From: JAIVGV01 sp035295985
GTDB taxonomy: Bacteria > Acidobacteriota > Blastocatellia > Pyrinomonadales > Pyrinomonadaceae
Direction of reading: 5' to 3'
DNA: 54,747 bases
NCBI GenBank assembly: GCA_035295985.1
Contig: DATHBT010000207.1
Span: 1 to 54,747, forward strand
A program made the position numbers and the translations under genes. Below, one piece after another: positions 34,499-42,189 of the stretch; position 1 is the stretch's first letter, and every line of letters starts with the position of its first letter. The notes below the pieces were generated by a model that had not been told where the DNA came from, did not search any database, and worked only from the letters and a program-made list of their open reading frames with translations.

Positions 34499-36967
34499 AT
34501 GGGAAATCTGCTGCAAGACGTGCGCTACGGCGTGCGGATGCTCCTCAAGAGTCCGGGCTTCGCGCTGGTGACGATACTCGCGCTCGCCCTCGGCATAGGG
34601 GCCAACTCCGCCATCTTCTCGGTGGTCAACGGCGTGCTGCTCCGGCCGCTGCCGTTCAGGACGGCCGACCGGCTGGTCTTCATGTCGGAGTGGAGCCAGC
34701 AGGTGCCGAACATGTCGGTCGCCTACCCGAACTTCGAGGACTGGCGGCGCGAGACGCGCTCGATGGAGCAGATGGCCGCCTTCCGCTCTACAGGGATGAT
34801 CCTGACGGGCGGCTCGGAGCCGGAGCGCCTGACCGGGCGCGAGGTCTCGCACAACTTCTTCAGCGTGCTCGGCACGGCCCCCGCGCTCGGCCGCTCGTTC
34901 CTGCCCGAAGAGGACAAGCCGGGCGGCGAGCGCGCCGTCGTCCTCAGCCACGGCCTCTGGCAGCGGCGCTTCGGCGGCGATCCGAAGATCGTCGGCCAGG
35001 CGCTGACGCTCTCGGACGAGAGCTACACGGTCGTCGGCGTCCTGCCCCAAGAGTTCGAGTGGCAGGCCCCGGTTGACATCTGGGTTCCCATCGGGCTCGG
35101 CGCCGCGGAGATGCAGAACCGCGGCAATCATCCGGGCATCTACGTCCTCGGCTTACTCAAGCCCGGCGTGACGGTCGAGCAGGCGCGCGCCGACATGCGC
35201 GAGATCGTCGGCCGCCTCGCGCAGCAGTACCCGCAGGAGGTCAACCCGAACAGCTTCACCGTCAACACGCTCCAGAACCGCGCGACCCAAGACATACGCG
35301 CCGCGCTCTGGGTGCTGTTGGCGGCCGTCGGCTTCGTGCTTTTGATCGCGTGCGCGAACGTGGCGAACCTCCTGCTCGCGCGCGCAGCGTCGCGCTCCAA
35401 AGAGATCGCGATCCGCGCGGCGATGGGCGCGGGGCGGATGCGGATCGTGCGGCAACTGCTGACCGAGAGCCTGCTGCTCGCCGTCGCGGGCGGCGCGCTG
35501 GGCCTGCTCTTCGCCGCGTGGGGGCTGGACGCGCTGCTCGCAGTCATCCCGGAAGAGGTGCCGCGCCTGCTCGTGATGAACGTGGGCCTGGACACGCGCG
35601 TCGTCGTCTTCACGCTCGGCGTCTCGGTGCTGACGGGCCTCCTGTTCGGCCTCGCGCCGGCCGTCCAGATTTCCAAGACCGACCTGAACGAGTCGCTGAA
35701 AGAGGGCGGGCGCACGGGCGGCACGGGCGGCAAGCACTACGTCCGCAACGCGCTCGTCGTCGCCGAAGTCGCGCTCTCGCTGCTGCTGCTCGTCGGCGCG
35801 GGGCTGCTCGTCAAGAGCTTCCTCAACCTGCGGCAGTCCGACCTCGGCTTCGACCCGCAGAACGTGTTGACCGCGCGCATCGCCCTGCCGGAGAAGCGCT
35901 ACAAGGAGAACGCGCAGATCGAGAACTTCTACAAGTCGCTCGAACAGCGCGTGCGCGCCTTGCCCGGCGTGGAGGCCGCGGGGCTGACGGTCGGCCTGCC
36001 GATGAACGGCGGGATCGAATCGACGGTCACGGTCGAGGGGCAGGAGGCTCCGGCGAAGCCGGAGGACGCGCCCGTCGCGCTCAGCCTCTCGGTCAGCCCC
36101 GGCTACTTCGGCGCGATGAAGATTCCCGTGATCGAAGGTCGCGGCTTCACCGATCAGGACAGGGAGGGCAGCCCGCACGTCGTCGTCGTGGACGAGATGC
36201 TGGCGAAGCGCTTCTTCCCCAACGGGTCTGCCATAGGCCGTCGCCTGCGCTTCGGCGGGCCGAACGCGGAGCGGATGCACTGGTTCGAGATCGTCGGCGT
36301 CGCCAAACACGTCAAGCACTACGGGCCGGACGAGGAGGGGCGCGTCGAGGTCTATCGGCCTTACACGCAGTTCGTCGTACAGGCCGACCACCCCGAACTG
36401 CGCGGCCAGCCGCTCACCTACCCGCGCGGGATGAACATCGCCGTGCGGACTTCAGGCGACCCGTCGGCGCTCGCGCCCGCGCTCCGCAACGCCGTGCTTG
36501 AAATCGACCGCGACCAGCCGCTCGCCTTCGTGCAGACGATGGACAGGATCGTCGGCGGGACGATAGCGCCGCAGAGGTTCGCCACGTGGATGCTCGGCCT
36601 CTTCGCCGCCTCCGCGCTGCTCCTGGCCGCGCTCGGCATCTACGGCGTGATGGCCTACTCGGTGACGCAGCGCACGCACGAGATCGGGCTGCGGATGGCG
36701 CTCGGGGCGGACAGGCGCGACGTGCTCCGCATGATCGTCGGGCAGGGGATGAGGCTGACATTGCTCGGCGTCGGCATCGGCATCGTCGGCGCGTTCGTCG
36801 TCATGCGCTACGGGCTGACCTCGCTGCTCTTCGGCGTCGAGGCGTCAGACCCGCTGACCTACGGCGGCGTGGCCCTGGTGCTCTCGACCGTCGCGCTTGT
36901 TTCGTGCCTCCTCCCGGCGAGGCGCGCGACGAAGGTCGATCCGATGGTGGCGCTCAGGTACGAGTGA
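34499..36967 (+). CDS. ADOP-type duplicated ABC permease 4
   Basis: 822 residues. It has the best ribosome site of the array (GAGGAGG, 34487-34493). Helix 1 carries FALVTILALALGIGANSAIFS; coupling segments are IACANVANLLLARAASRSKEIAIRAAMGAGRMR and VTQRTHEIGLRMALGADRRD. The second periplasmic domain is about 12 residues longer than in permease 1, with EEGRVEVYRPYTQFVVQADH near 615-635. Its N-terminus is closest to permease 2. It is flanked by a family A element on each side, in opposite orientations. Confidence 0.92.
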   Translation: MGNLLQDVRYGVRMLLKSPGFALVTILALALGIGANSAIFSVVNGVLLRPLPFRTADRLVFMSEWSQQVPNMSVAYPNFEDWRRETRSMEQMAAFRSTGMILTGGSEPERLTGREVSHNFFSVLGTAPALGRSFLPEEDKPGGERAVVLSHGLWQRRFGGDPKIVGQALTLSDESYTVVGVLPQEFEWQAPVDIWVPIGLGAAEMQNRGNHPGIYVLGLLKPGVTVEQARADMREIVGRLAQQYPQEVNPNSFTVNTLQNRATQDIRAALWVLLAAVGFVLLIACANVANLLLARAASRSKEIAIRAAMGAGRMRIVRQLLTESLLLAVAGGALGLLFAAWGLDALLAVIPEEVPRLLVMNVGLDTRVVVFTLGVSVLTGLLFGLAPAVQISKTDLNESLKEGGRTGGTGGKHYVRNALVVAEVALSLLLLVGAGLLVKSFLNLRQSDLGFDPQNVLTARIALPEKRYKENAQIENFYKSLEQRVRALPGVEAAGLTVGLPMNGGIESTVTVEGQEAPAKPEDAPVALSLSVSPGYFGAMKIPVIEGRGFTDQDREGSPHVVVVDEMLAKRFFPNGSAIGRRLRFGGPNAERMHWFEIVGVAKHVKHYGPDEEGRVEVYRPYTQFVVQADHPELRGQPLTYPRGMNIAVRTSGDPSALAPALRNAVLEIDRDQPLAFVQTMDRIVGGTIAPQRFATWMLGLFAASALLLAALGIYGVMAYSVTQRTHEIGLRMALGADRRDVLRMIVGQGMRLTLLGVGIGIVGAFVVMRYGLTSLLFGVEASDPLTYGGVALVLSTVALVSCLLPARRATKVDPMVALRYE

Positions 36968-36968
36968 A

Positions 36969-37079
36969 GCTGTTAGCGATTAGCCGTTAGCTGTTAGCCG
37001 GAAGGGGACAAACAGCAGCTTCCGCGGCGGGCTTTGGTTATGGGTTTTGCTAACAGCTAACGGCTAATCGCTAACGGCT
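36969..37079. repeat. Family A heptamer inverted repeat, copy 4
   Basis: Arms 36969-36998 and 37049-37079 match as reverse complements in all but one or two positions, including the variant units CGATTA and CGTTA in mirrored order, so changes in one arm are copied in the other. The core starts CCGGAAGGGGACAAACAGC. It begins 1 base after the permease 4 stop. Confidence 0.93.
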
Positions 37080-37083
37080 CCGG

Positions 37084-37108
37084 TTCACGATTTACGATTC
37101 ACGATTAC
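37084..37108. repeat. Short heptamer tandem, unit TTCACGA
   Basis: Three and a half copies of TT(C/T)ACGA lie directly after the family A element and before the permease 5 start, with no facing arm. It is a single arm of yet another heptamer type. Confidence 0.7.
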
Positions 37109-37119
37109 GGCGGTTAATC

Positions 37120-39540
37120 ATGGGAACAATCTGGCAGGACGTTAAATTCGGGGTGCGGGTGCTGTTGAAGAGTCCCGCGTTCACGGCCGTGGCCGTGCTC
37201 GTCGTGGCGCTCGGCATCGGGGCGAACACGGCGATCTTCTCGGTCGTCAACGCGGTGCTGCTCCGGCCGCTGCCGTTCGAGCAGCCGGAGCAGTTGGTGA
37301 GAATCTTCGGGACGAACGTCAGGCGCAACAGCCTGCGCCGCCCGCACTCGTTCCCGAACTTCGCGGACCTGCGAGCGCAGAACACTTCGTTCGGTGCCAT
37401 GTCGGCCTACACGGGCACGAGCAGCGCGCTCTCCGTCGGCGACACGCCGGAGCAGATCACCGGCGTCACGTCCACGGGCGAAATCTTCCGCGTGCTCAAG
37501 ACGAAGCCCGCCCTGGGCCGCCTGCTCACGCCCGAAGACGAGCGTGCGGGCGGCTCGCCCGCGCTCGTCATCAGCCACGGGCTGTGGCAGCGGCGCTTCG
37601 GCGGCGACCCAGGGATAGTCGGCCGCCACGTCAAGTTAGACGGAAGGGATCGGGAGATCGTCGGCGTCACGCCCGCGGGCTTCAACTTCGAGTTCGTGCC
37701 CGAGCCGGCCGACTTCTGGTCAACCATCAATCCGGGCGAAGAGCTGATGTCGCAGCGCGGCGCGATCTGGCTCGAATCCATCGGCCGGCTCAAAGACGGC
37801 ATGTCGGTCGAGCAGGCGCGCTCGGAGATGGCGACCGTCATGGGCCGGCTCGAACAGCAGTACCAGGACGCGAACGCCGGCATCGGCACGAACCTCATCC
37901 CGGCGCACGAAGACTTGGTCGGCGACCTGCGGCCGACGCTGCTCGTGCTGCTCGGCGCGGTCGGCTTCGTCCTGCTCATCGCGTGCGCCAACGTCGCCAA
38001 CCTGCTGCTCGCGAGGGCGACGGGGCGCGGCCGTGAGATCGCCGTGCGCGTCGCACTCGGCGCGGGCCGGATGCGGATCGTGCGGCAACTCCTGACGGAG
38101 AGCCTGCTGCTCGCCATAGCGGGCGGCCTGCTCGGGCTGCTGCTCGCGACGTGGGGCGTGGAGCTGCTGGCCGCTTTCGTGCCGGAGAACGTGCCGCGCT
38201 TCGGCGAGACGGGCTTAGACCCAACCGTGCTCGGCTTCACCCTCGCCGCGACCGCGCTGACCGGCCTCCTGTTCGGACTCGTGCCCGCGCTCCAGGCGTC
38301 GCGCCTCGACCTGAACGAGTCGCTGAAAGAAGGCGGCCGTTCGGGGATGGACGGCCGCGGGCGCAGCCGCGTCCGCAGCCTCCTCATCGTCGCGGAGGTC
38401 GCGCTCTCGCTCGTCCTGCTCGTCGGCGCGGGGCTGCTCATCAAGAGTTTCGTCAAGCTGCGCAGCACCGATCCGGGCTTCGACCCGAACAACACCGTGA
38501 CCGCCTCGCTCTCGCTCGCCTCCGTCCGGTACTCGGAGGAGGAGCAGATCGACCGCTTCTACCGGCAGGTGATCGAGCGGATCGCGCAACTGCCCGGCGT
38601 CGCGTCGGTCGGCGCGGTCACGCCGCTGCCGCTGAGCGGCAACGGGATGGCCTTCTCCTTCCGCGTCGTCGGCCAGCCCGACCCGCCGCCGGGCCAGCGT
38701 CAGTCGGCCTCGGCGCGCATCATCACGCCCGACTACTTCCGCGCGATGGGCGTCCCCGTTAAGCAGGGGCGCGCCTTCAACGAGCGCGACAAGACCGGCG
38801 CGCCGCCCGCCATCATCGTCAACGAAGCCTTCGCGCGCCGCTACCTGCCGGGCGAGGAGCCGCTGGGCAAGCGCCTGCGCCTCGGCATCAACAACATCGA
38901 GGGCGACATCGTCGGCGTCGTCGGCGACGTGCGCGGATCGAACCTCGCCACGGAGCCTGCGCCCGAATACTACATCCCGCACGCGCTCACGCCCTTCGGC
39001 GACATGTCGCTCGTCGTACGGACGAGCACGAGCGATCCGGCCGCGCTCGCGCCGGCCATGCGCTCGGTCGTGGGCGAACTCGACCGCGAGCAGCCGCTCT
39101 ATGACGTGCGGACGATGCAGTCCCTGCTCGCCCGCTCGGTCGCGCGCCAGCGCTTCAGCATGACGCTCATAGCGATCTTCGCCGCGCTGGCCGTAATGCT
39201 CGCCTCGGCCGGCATCTTCAGCGTGATGAGCTTCCTCGTCGCGCAGCGCACGCACGAGATCGGCATCCGCATGGCCCTCGGCGCACAGCGGCGCGACATC
39301 CTCCGCCTCGTCGTCGGCCACGGGATGGCGCTCACCGTCGCCGGCCTCGTCATCGGCCTCGTCGGCTCCTACTTCCTGACGCGCCTGATGGCCGGGCTGC
39401 TCTACCAGGTGAGCGCGAAAGACCCGACGGTCTTCGCCGGCATCCCCCTGCTGCTCGCCGTCGTGGCGCTCCTCGCCTGCTACCTGCCGGCGCGGCGCGC
39501 GACGAAGGTCGATCCGATGGTGGCACTGAGGTACGAATGA
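37120..39540 (+). CDS. ADOP-type duplicated ABC permease 5
   Basis: 806 residues. The first 24 bases (ATGGGAACAATCTGGCAGGA and on) are identical to those of permease 7. Coupling segments are LIACANVANLLLARATGRGREIAVRVALGAGRMR and VAQRTHEIGIRMALGAQRRD. The first periplasmic domain contains IFGTNVRRNSLRRPHSFPNF, an unusually basic stretch. The ATG is preceded by GGCGGTTAATC, a poor ribosome site, right after a heptamer repeat. Paralog most like it overall by eye: permease 7. Confidence 0.92.
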   Translation: MGTIWQDVKFGVRVLLKSPAFTAVAVLVVALGIGANTAIFSVVNAVLLRPLPFEQPEQLVRIFGTNVRRNSLRRPHSFPNFADLRAQNTSFGAMSAYTGTSSALSVGDTPEQITGVTSTGEIFRVLKTKPALGRLLTPEDERAGGSPALVISHGLWQRRFGGDPGIVGRHVKLDGRDREIVGVTPAGFNFEFVPEPADFWSTINPGEELMSQRGAIWLESIGRLKDGMSVEQARSEMATVMGRLEQQYQDANAGIGTNLIPAHEDLVGDLRPTLLVLLGAVGFVLLIACANVANLLLARATGRGREIAVRVALGAGRMRIVRQLLTESLLLAIAGGLLGLLLATWGVELLAAFVPENVPRFGETGLDPTVLGFTLAATALTGLLFGLVPALQASRLDLNESLKEGGRSGMDGRGRSRVRSLLIVAEVALSLVLLVGAGLLIKSFVKLRSTDPGFDPNNTVTASLSLASVRYSEEEQIDRFYRQVIERIAQLPGVASVGAVTPLPLSGNGMAFSFRVVGQPDPPPGQRQSASARIITPDYFRAMGVPVKQGRAFNERDKTGAPPAIIVNEAFARRYLPGEEPLGKRLRLGINNIEGDIVGVVGDVRGSNLATEPAPEYYIPHALTPFGDMSLVVRTSTSDPAALAPAMRSVVGELDREQPLYDVRTMQSLLARSVARQRFSMTLIAIFAALAVMLASAGIFSVMSFLVAQRTHEIGIRMALGAQRRDILRLVVGHGMALTVAGLVIGLVGSYFLTRLMAGLLYQVSAKDPTVFAGIPLLLAVVALLACYLPARRATKVDPMVALRYE

Positions 39541-39545
39541 AAACC

Positions 39546-39629
39546 GGGGACGGGGGCTAGGGGTTAGGGGATGGGGATGCCGAGTGCGTCTCTTCTTCCC
39601 CGGCCCGTAACCCCGACCCCAACCCCTTA
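39546..39629. repeat. G-rich heptamer inverted repeat, G-quadruplex candidate
   Basis: The left arm (39546-39576) contains five runs of four or more G separated by AC, CTA, TTA and AT, mostly with 7-base spacing. The right arm (39598-39629) is C-rich with units like CCCCGAC. It starts 5 bases after the permease 5 stop. In mRNA sense the left arm could fold as a quadruplex or pair with the right arm. Confidence 0.85.
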
Positions 39630-39647
39630 CCTTCCGAGGTGTGAATC

Positions 39648-42050
39648 ATGTCAACGCTCTGGCACGACGTGCGCTACGCCGCGCGGATGCTGGCGAAGAA
39701 ACCCGGCTTCACGCTGATCGCGGTGTTGACGCTGGCGCTCGGCATCGGCACGAGCACCGCCATCTTCAGCGCGGTGAATCCCGTCCTGTTCGAGCCATTG
39801 CCGTACCCGCACGCCGATCGGCTCGCGGCGATCTCGGAGGTGAACGCCGACGGGTCGCGCAACCCCGGGACGTTCGGCATGTACCGCGGTCTCGCGGAGC
39901 GCAACCACTCGTTCGAGGCCGTGGCCGTATTCAAACGGTGGCAGCCGACCATGAGCGGGGCGGGCGAGCCAGAACGCTTCGACGGTCAGCGCGTGAGCGC
40001 GAGCTACTTCCGCGTGCTGGGCGCGGCCCCCGCGCTGGGGCACGACTTCCGGGCGAGCGACGATCAACTCCGCGGCCCCGACGTGGTCGTCATCAGCGAC
40101 GGGCTGTGGCAACGGCGCTTCGGCGGCGACCGCGCCATCGTCGGGCGTCAGGTCACGCTCGACGACAAGCCCTACACGGTCGTCGGCGTGATGCCCGGCG
40201 GGTTCGAGAACGTGCTGGCGCCCTCGGCCGATCTTTGGGCGCCGCTACAGTACGACTTGTCTTTGGGAACCGCATGGGGTCATCACCTGCGCACGGTGGG
40301 ACGGCTCCGGCCCGGCGTCAGCCTCGATCAGGCGACGCGAGAGATTGACGCGCTCGGGCAGGCCGTACTGGAAGAGCAGCGCCCGGAAACGTATGGCCCT
40401 AACGTCAGGTTCGTCGCGTCTTCGCTGCAAGGCGAAGTCACGGGCGCGGTCAGACCGGCGCTGGTCGCCGTGCTCGCCGCGGTCGCGCTGCTGCTTCTGA
40501 TCGCGTGCGTGAACGTGACCAATCTGTTGCTGGCGCGGGCGGCGCAGCGGCGCGGCGAGTTCGCGGTGCGAGCCGCCCTGGGCGCGGCGCGCGCGCGGCT
40601 CGTCCGGCAGATGTTGACGGAGAGCTTGCTGCTGGCGCTCGCTGGCGGCGCGGCCGGGCTGCTCGTCGCGTCGTTCGGCGTGGACGCTCTCAGGGCGCTC
40701 AGCCCGGCGGGGTTGCCACGCGCCGGGGCGATAGGCGTTGACGGAGCCGTCTTCGTCTTCGCGCTCGGCGTCACCACCCTCGTCGGGCTGGCGGTCGGTC
40801 TGATTCCGGCGATACACGCGTCGCGCGGCGCGTTGGGCGTCGAGCTACAGCAAAGCTCGCGGCGTGCCTCCGGCGGTCATCAGACGGCGCGCCGCGTGCT
40901 CGTCGTCGCGCAGGTCTCGCTCGCCCTCGTGCTGCTGGTCGGCGCGGGCCTGCTGTGGCGCAGCCTCGAACGCCTGTTCGCCATCTCTCCGGGATTCGAC
41001 ACCTCGCACCTGCTCACGATGCAGGTGCACACTTCGGGCCGCCGGTCGGACAAAGAGGCTAACGATCAGTTCTTCGCGCGGGCATTGGAAACGGTGCGAC
41101 AGGTTCCCGGCGTCGCCTCGGCGGCGTTCACCAGCCAACTGCCGCTGAGCGGCGACAGCGACGAGTTCGGCGCGCGTTTCGAGGGCGAAGACCCCCGGAC
41201 GGCACACAACGTGTTCAGGTACGCGGTGAGTCCGGGCTACTTCGAGACCGTCGGCATCCCGCTCCGCAGCGGGCGACTGCTCGACGCGCGCGACGCGGCG
41301 GGCGCTCAGCCCGCGCTGGTGATCAGCGAGTCGTTGGCGCGGAGCGCGTTCCCCGATCAAGACCCCGTCGGCAAGCGCGTTCAGATCGGCCCGCCCGACC
41401 GTCCGTGGTTCACCGTCGTCGGCGTCGTCGGCGACGTGAAGCAGGCTTCGCTGGCGGTGAGCCAGACGGACGCGGTCTATACCACCCCGGCGCAGTGGCA
41501 CTTCACGGACAACACGATGTCTCTGGTCGCCCGCACGCGCGGCGACGCCGCTTCGCTCACCCCGGCCATCAGGAGCGCGATCTGGTCGGTGGACAAAGAT
41601 CGGCCAATCACGCGCGTGGCGACGATGGACAGCCTACTCGCGGCGACGGCCGCCACCCGCCGTTTCGCGCTGACTCTGTTCGAGGCGTTCGGCCTCGTCG
41701 CGCTCGTGCTCGCGGGCGTAGGCATCTACGGCGTGCTGTCGGGCAGCGTCGCCGAGCGCACGCGCGAGATAGGCATTCGCATCGCGCTCGGCGCGCAGTT
41801 GCGCGACGTTTTCCGGCTCGTCGTCGGTCAGGGCTTGCGGCTCGCGCTGGTCGGCGTGGCCGTCGGCCTCGCAGGCGCGTTCGCCGTCACGCGCCTGATG
41901 TCGAGCCTCCTGTTCGGAGTCAGCGCGACCGATCCGACGACCTTCTCCCTCGTCGCGTTGCTGCTAACGGCGGTCGCGCTGCTGGCAAGTTACATCCCGG
42001 CGCGGCGCGCGACCAAAGTCGATCCGATGGTGGCGCTCAGGTACGAATAG
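39648..42050 (+). CDS. ADOP-type duplicated ABC permease 6, divergent
   Basis: 800 residues. It differs most in sequence from its neighbours: LIACVNVTNLLLARAAQRRGEFAV for the first coupling segment, ELQQSSRRASGGHQTARR where others have LKEGGR plus a Gly-rich linker, and VAERTREIGIRIALGAQLRD for the last. Codon choice also looks a little less GC-biased (TTG, GTT and CGT more frequent by eye). It may have been acquired or diverged earlier. Ribosome site GAGGTG before ATG 39648. The second periplasmic domain retains the VINEA-like strand as LVISESLAR. Confidence 0.9.
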   Translation: MSTLWHDVRYAARMLAKKPGFTLIAVLTLALGIGTSTAIFSAVNPVLFEPLPYPHADRLAAISEVNADGSRNPGTFGMYRGLAERNHSFEAVAVFKRWQPTMSGAGEPERFDGQRVSASYFRVLGAAPALGHDFRASDDQLRGPDVVVISDGLWQRRFGGDRAIVGRQVTLDDKPYTVVGVMPGGFENVLAPSADLWAPLQYDLSLGTAWGHHLRTVGRLRPGVSLDQATREIDALGQAVLEEQRPETYGPNVRFVASSLQGEVTGAVRPALVAVLAAVALLLLIACVNVTNLLLARAAQRRGEFAVRAALGAARARLVRQMLTESLLLALAGGAAGLLVASFGVDALRALSPAGLPRAGAIGVDGAVFVFALGVTTLVGLAVGLIPAIHASRGALGVELQQSSRRASGGHQTARRVLVVAQVSLALVLLVGAGLLWRSLERLFAISPGFDTSHLLTMQVHTSGRRSDKEANDQFFARALETVRQVPGVASAAFTSQLPLSGDSDEFGARFEGEDPRTAHNVFRYAVSPGYFETVGIPLRSGRLLDARDAAGAQPALVISESLARSAFPDQDPVGKRVQIGPPDRPWFTVVGVVGDVKQASLAVSQTDAVYTTPAQWHFTDNTMSLVARTRGDAASLTPAIRSAIWSVDKDRPITRVATMDSLLAATAATRRFALTLFEAFGLVALVLAGVGIYGVLSGSVAERTREIGIRIALGAQLRDVFRLVVGQGLRLALVGVAVGLAGAFAVTRLMSSLLFGVSATDPTTFSLVALLLTAVALLASYIPARRATKVDPMVALRYE

Positions 42051-42054
42051 AGAA

Positions 42055-42172
42055 CCGTCAGTTGTCCGTGGTCAGTTGTCCGTCGCACGTGCTTCACGAT
42101 CTCGAAGCCTTCGGCGGATCGGGCGAGACGCCCGATCACGAACAACGGACAACTGACCACGGACGACGGACA
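42055..42172. repeat. Family B heptamer inverted repeat, copy 2 (inverted orientation)
   Basis: Arms 42055-42085 (GTCAGTTGTCCGTGG-type) and 42141-42172 (CAACGGACAACTGACC-type). The core holds a perfect hairpin with 9-base arms (GATCGGGCG at 42117-42125, CGCCCGATC at 42129-42137) and CGATCTCGAAGCCTTC, the near reverse complement of the core at 47191-47308. It begins 4 bases after the permease 6 stop. Confidence 0.92.
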
Positions 42173-42189
42173 GCTCTGGAGCTTTCGAG

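Noticed and set aside
39546..39576. Telomere-like GGGGTTA repeat as a linear replicon end
   Set aside because: It is internal, short, degenerate, flanked by coding genes on both sides and has a C-rich mirror arm, so it is an intergenic inverted repeat.
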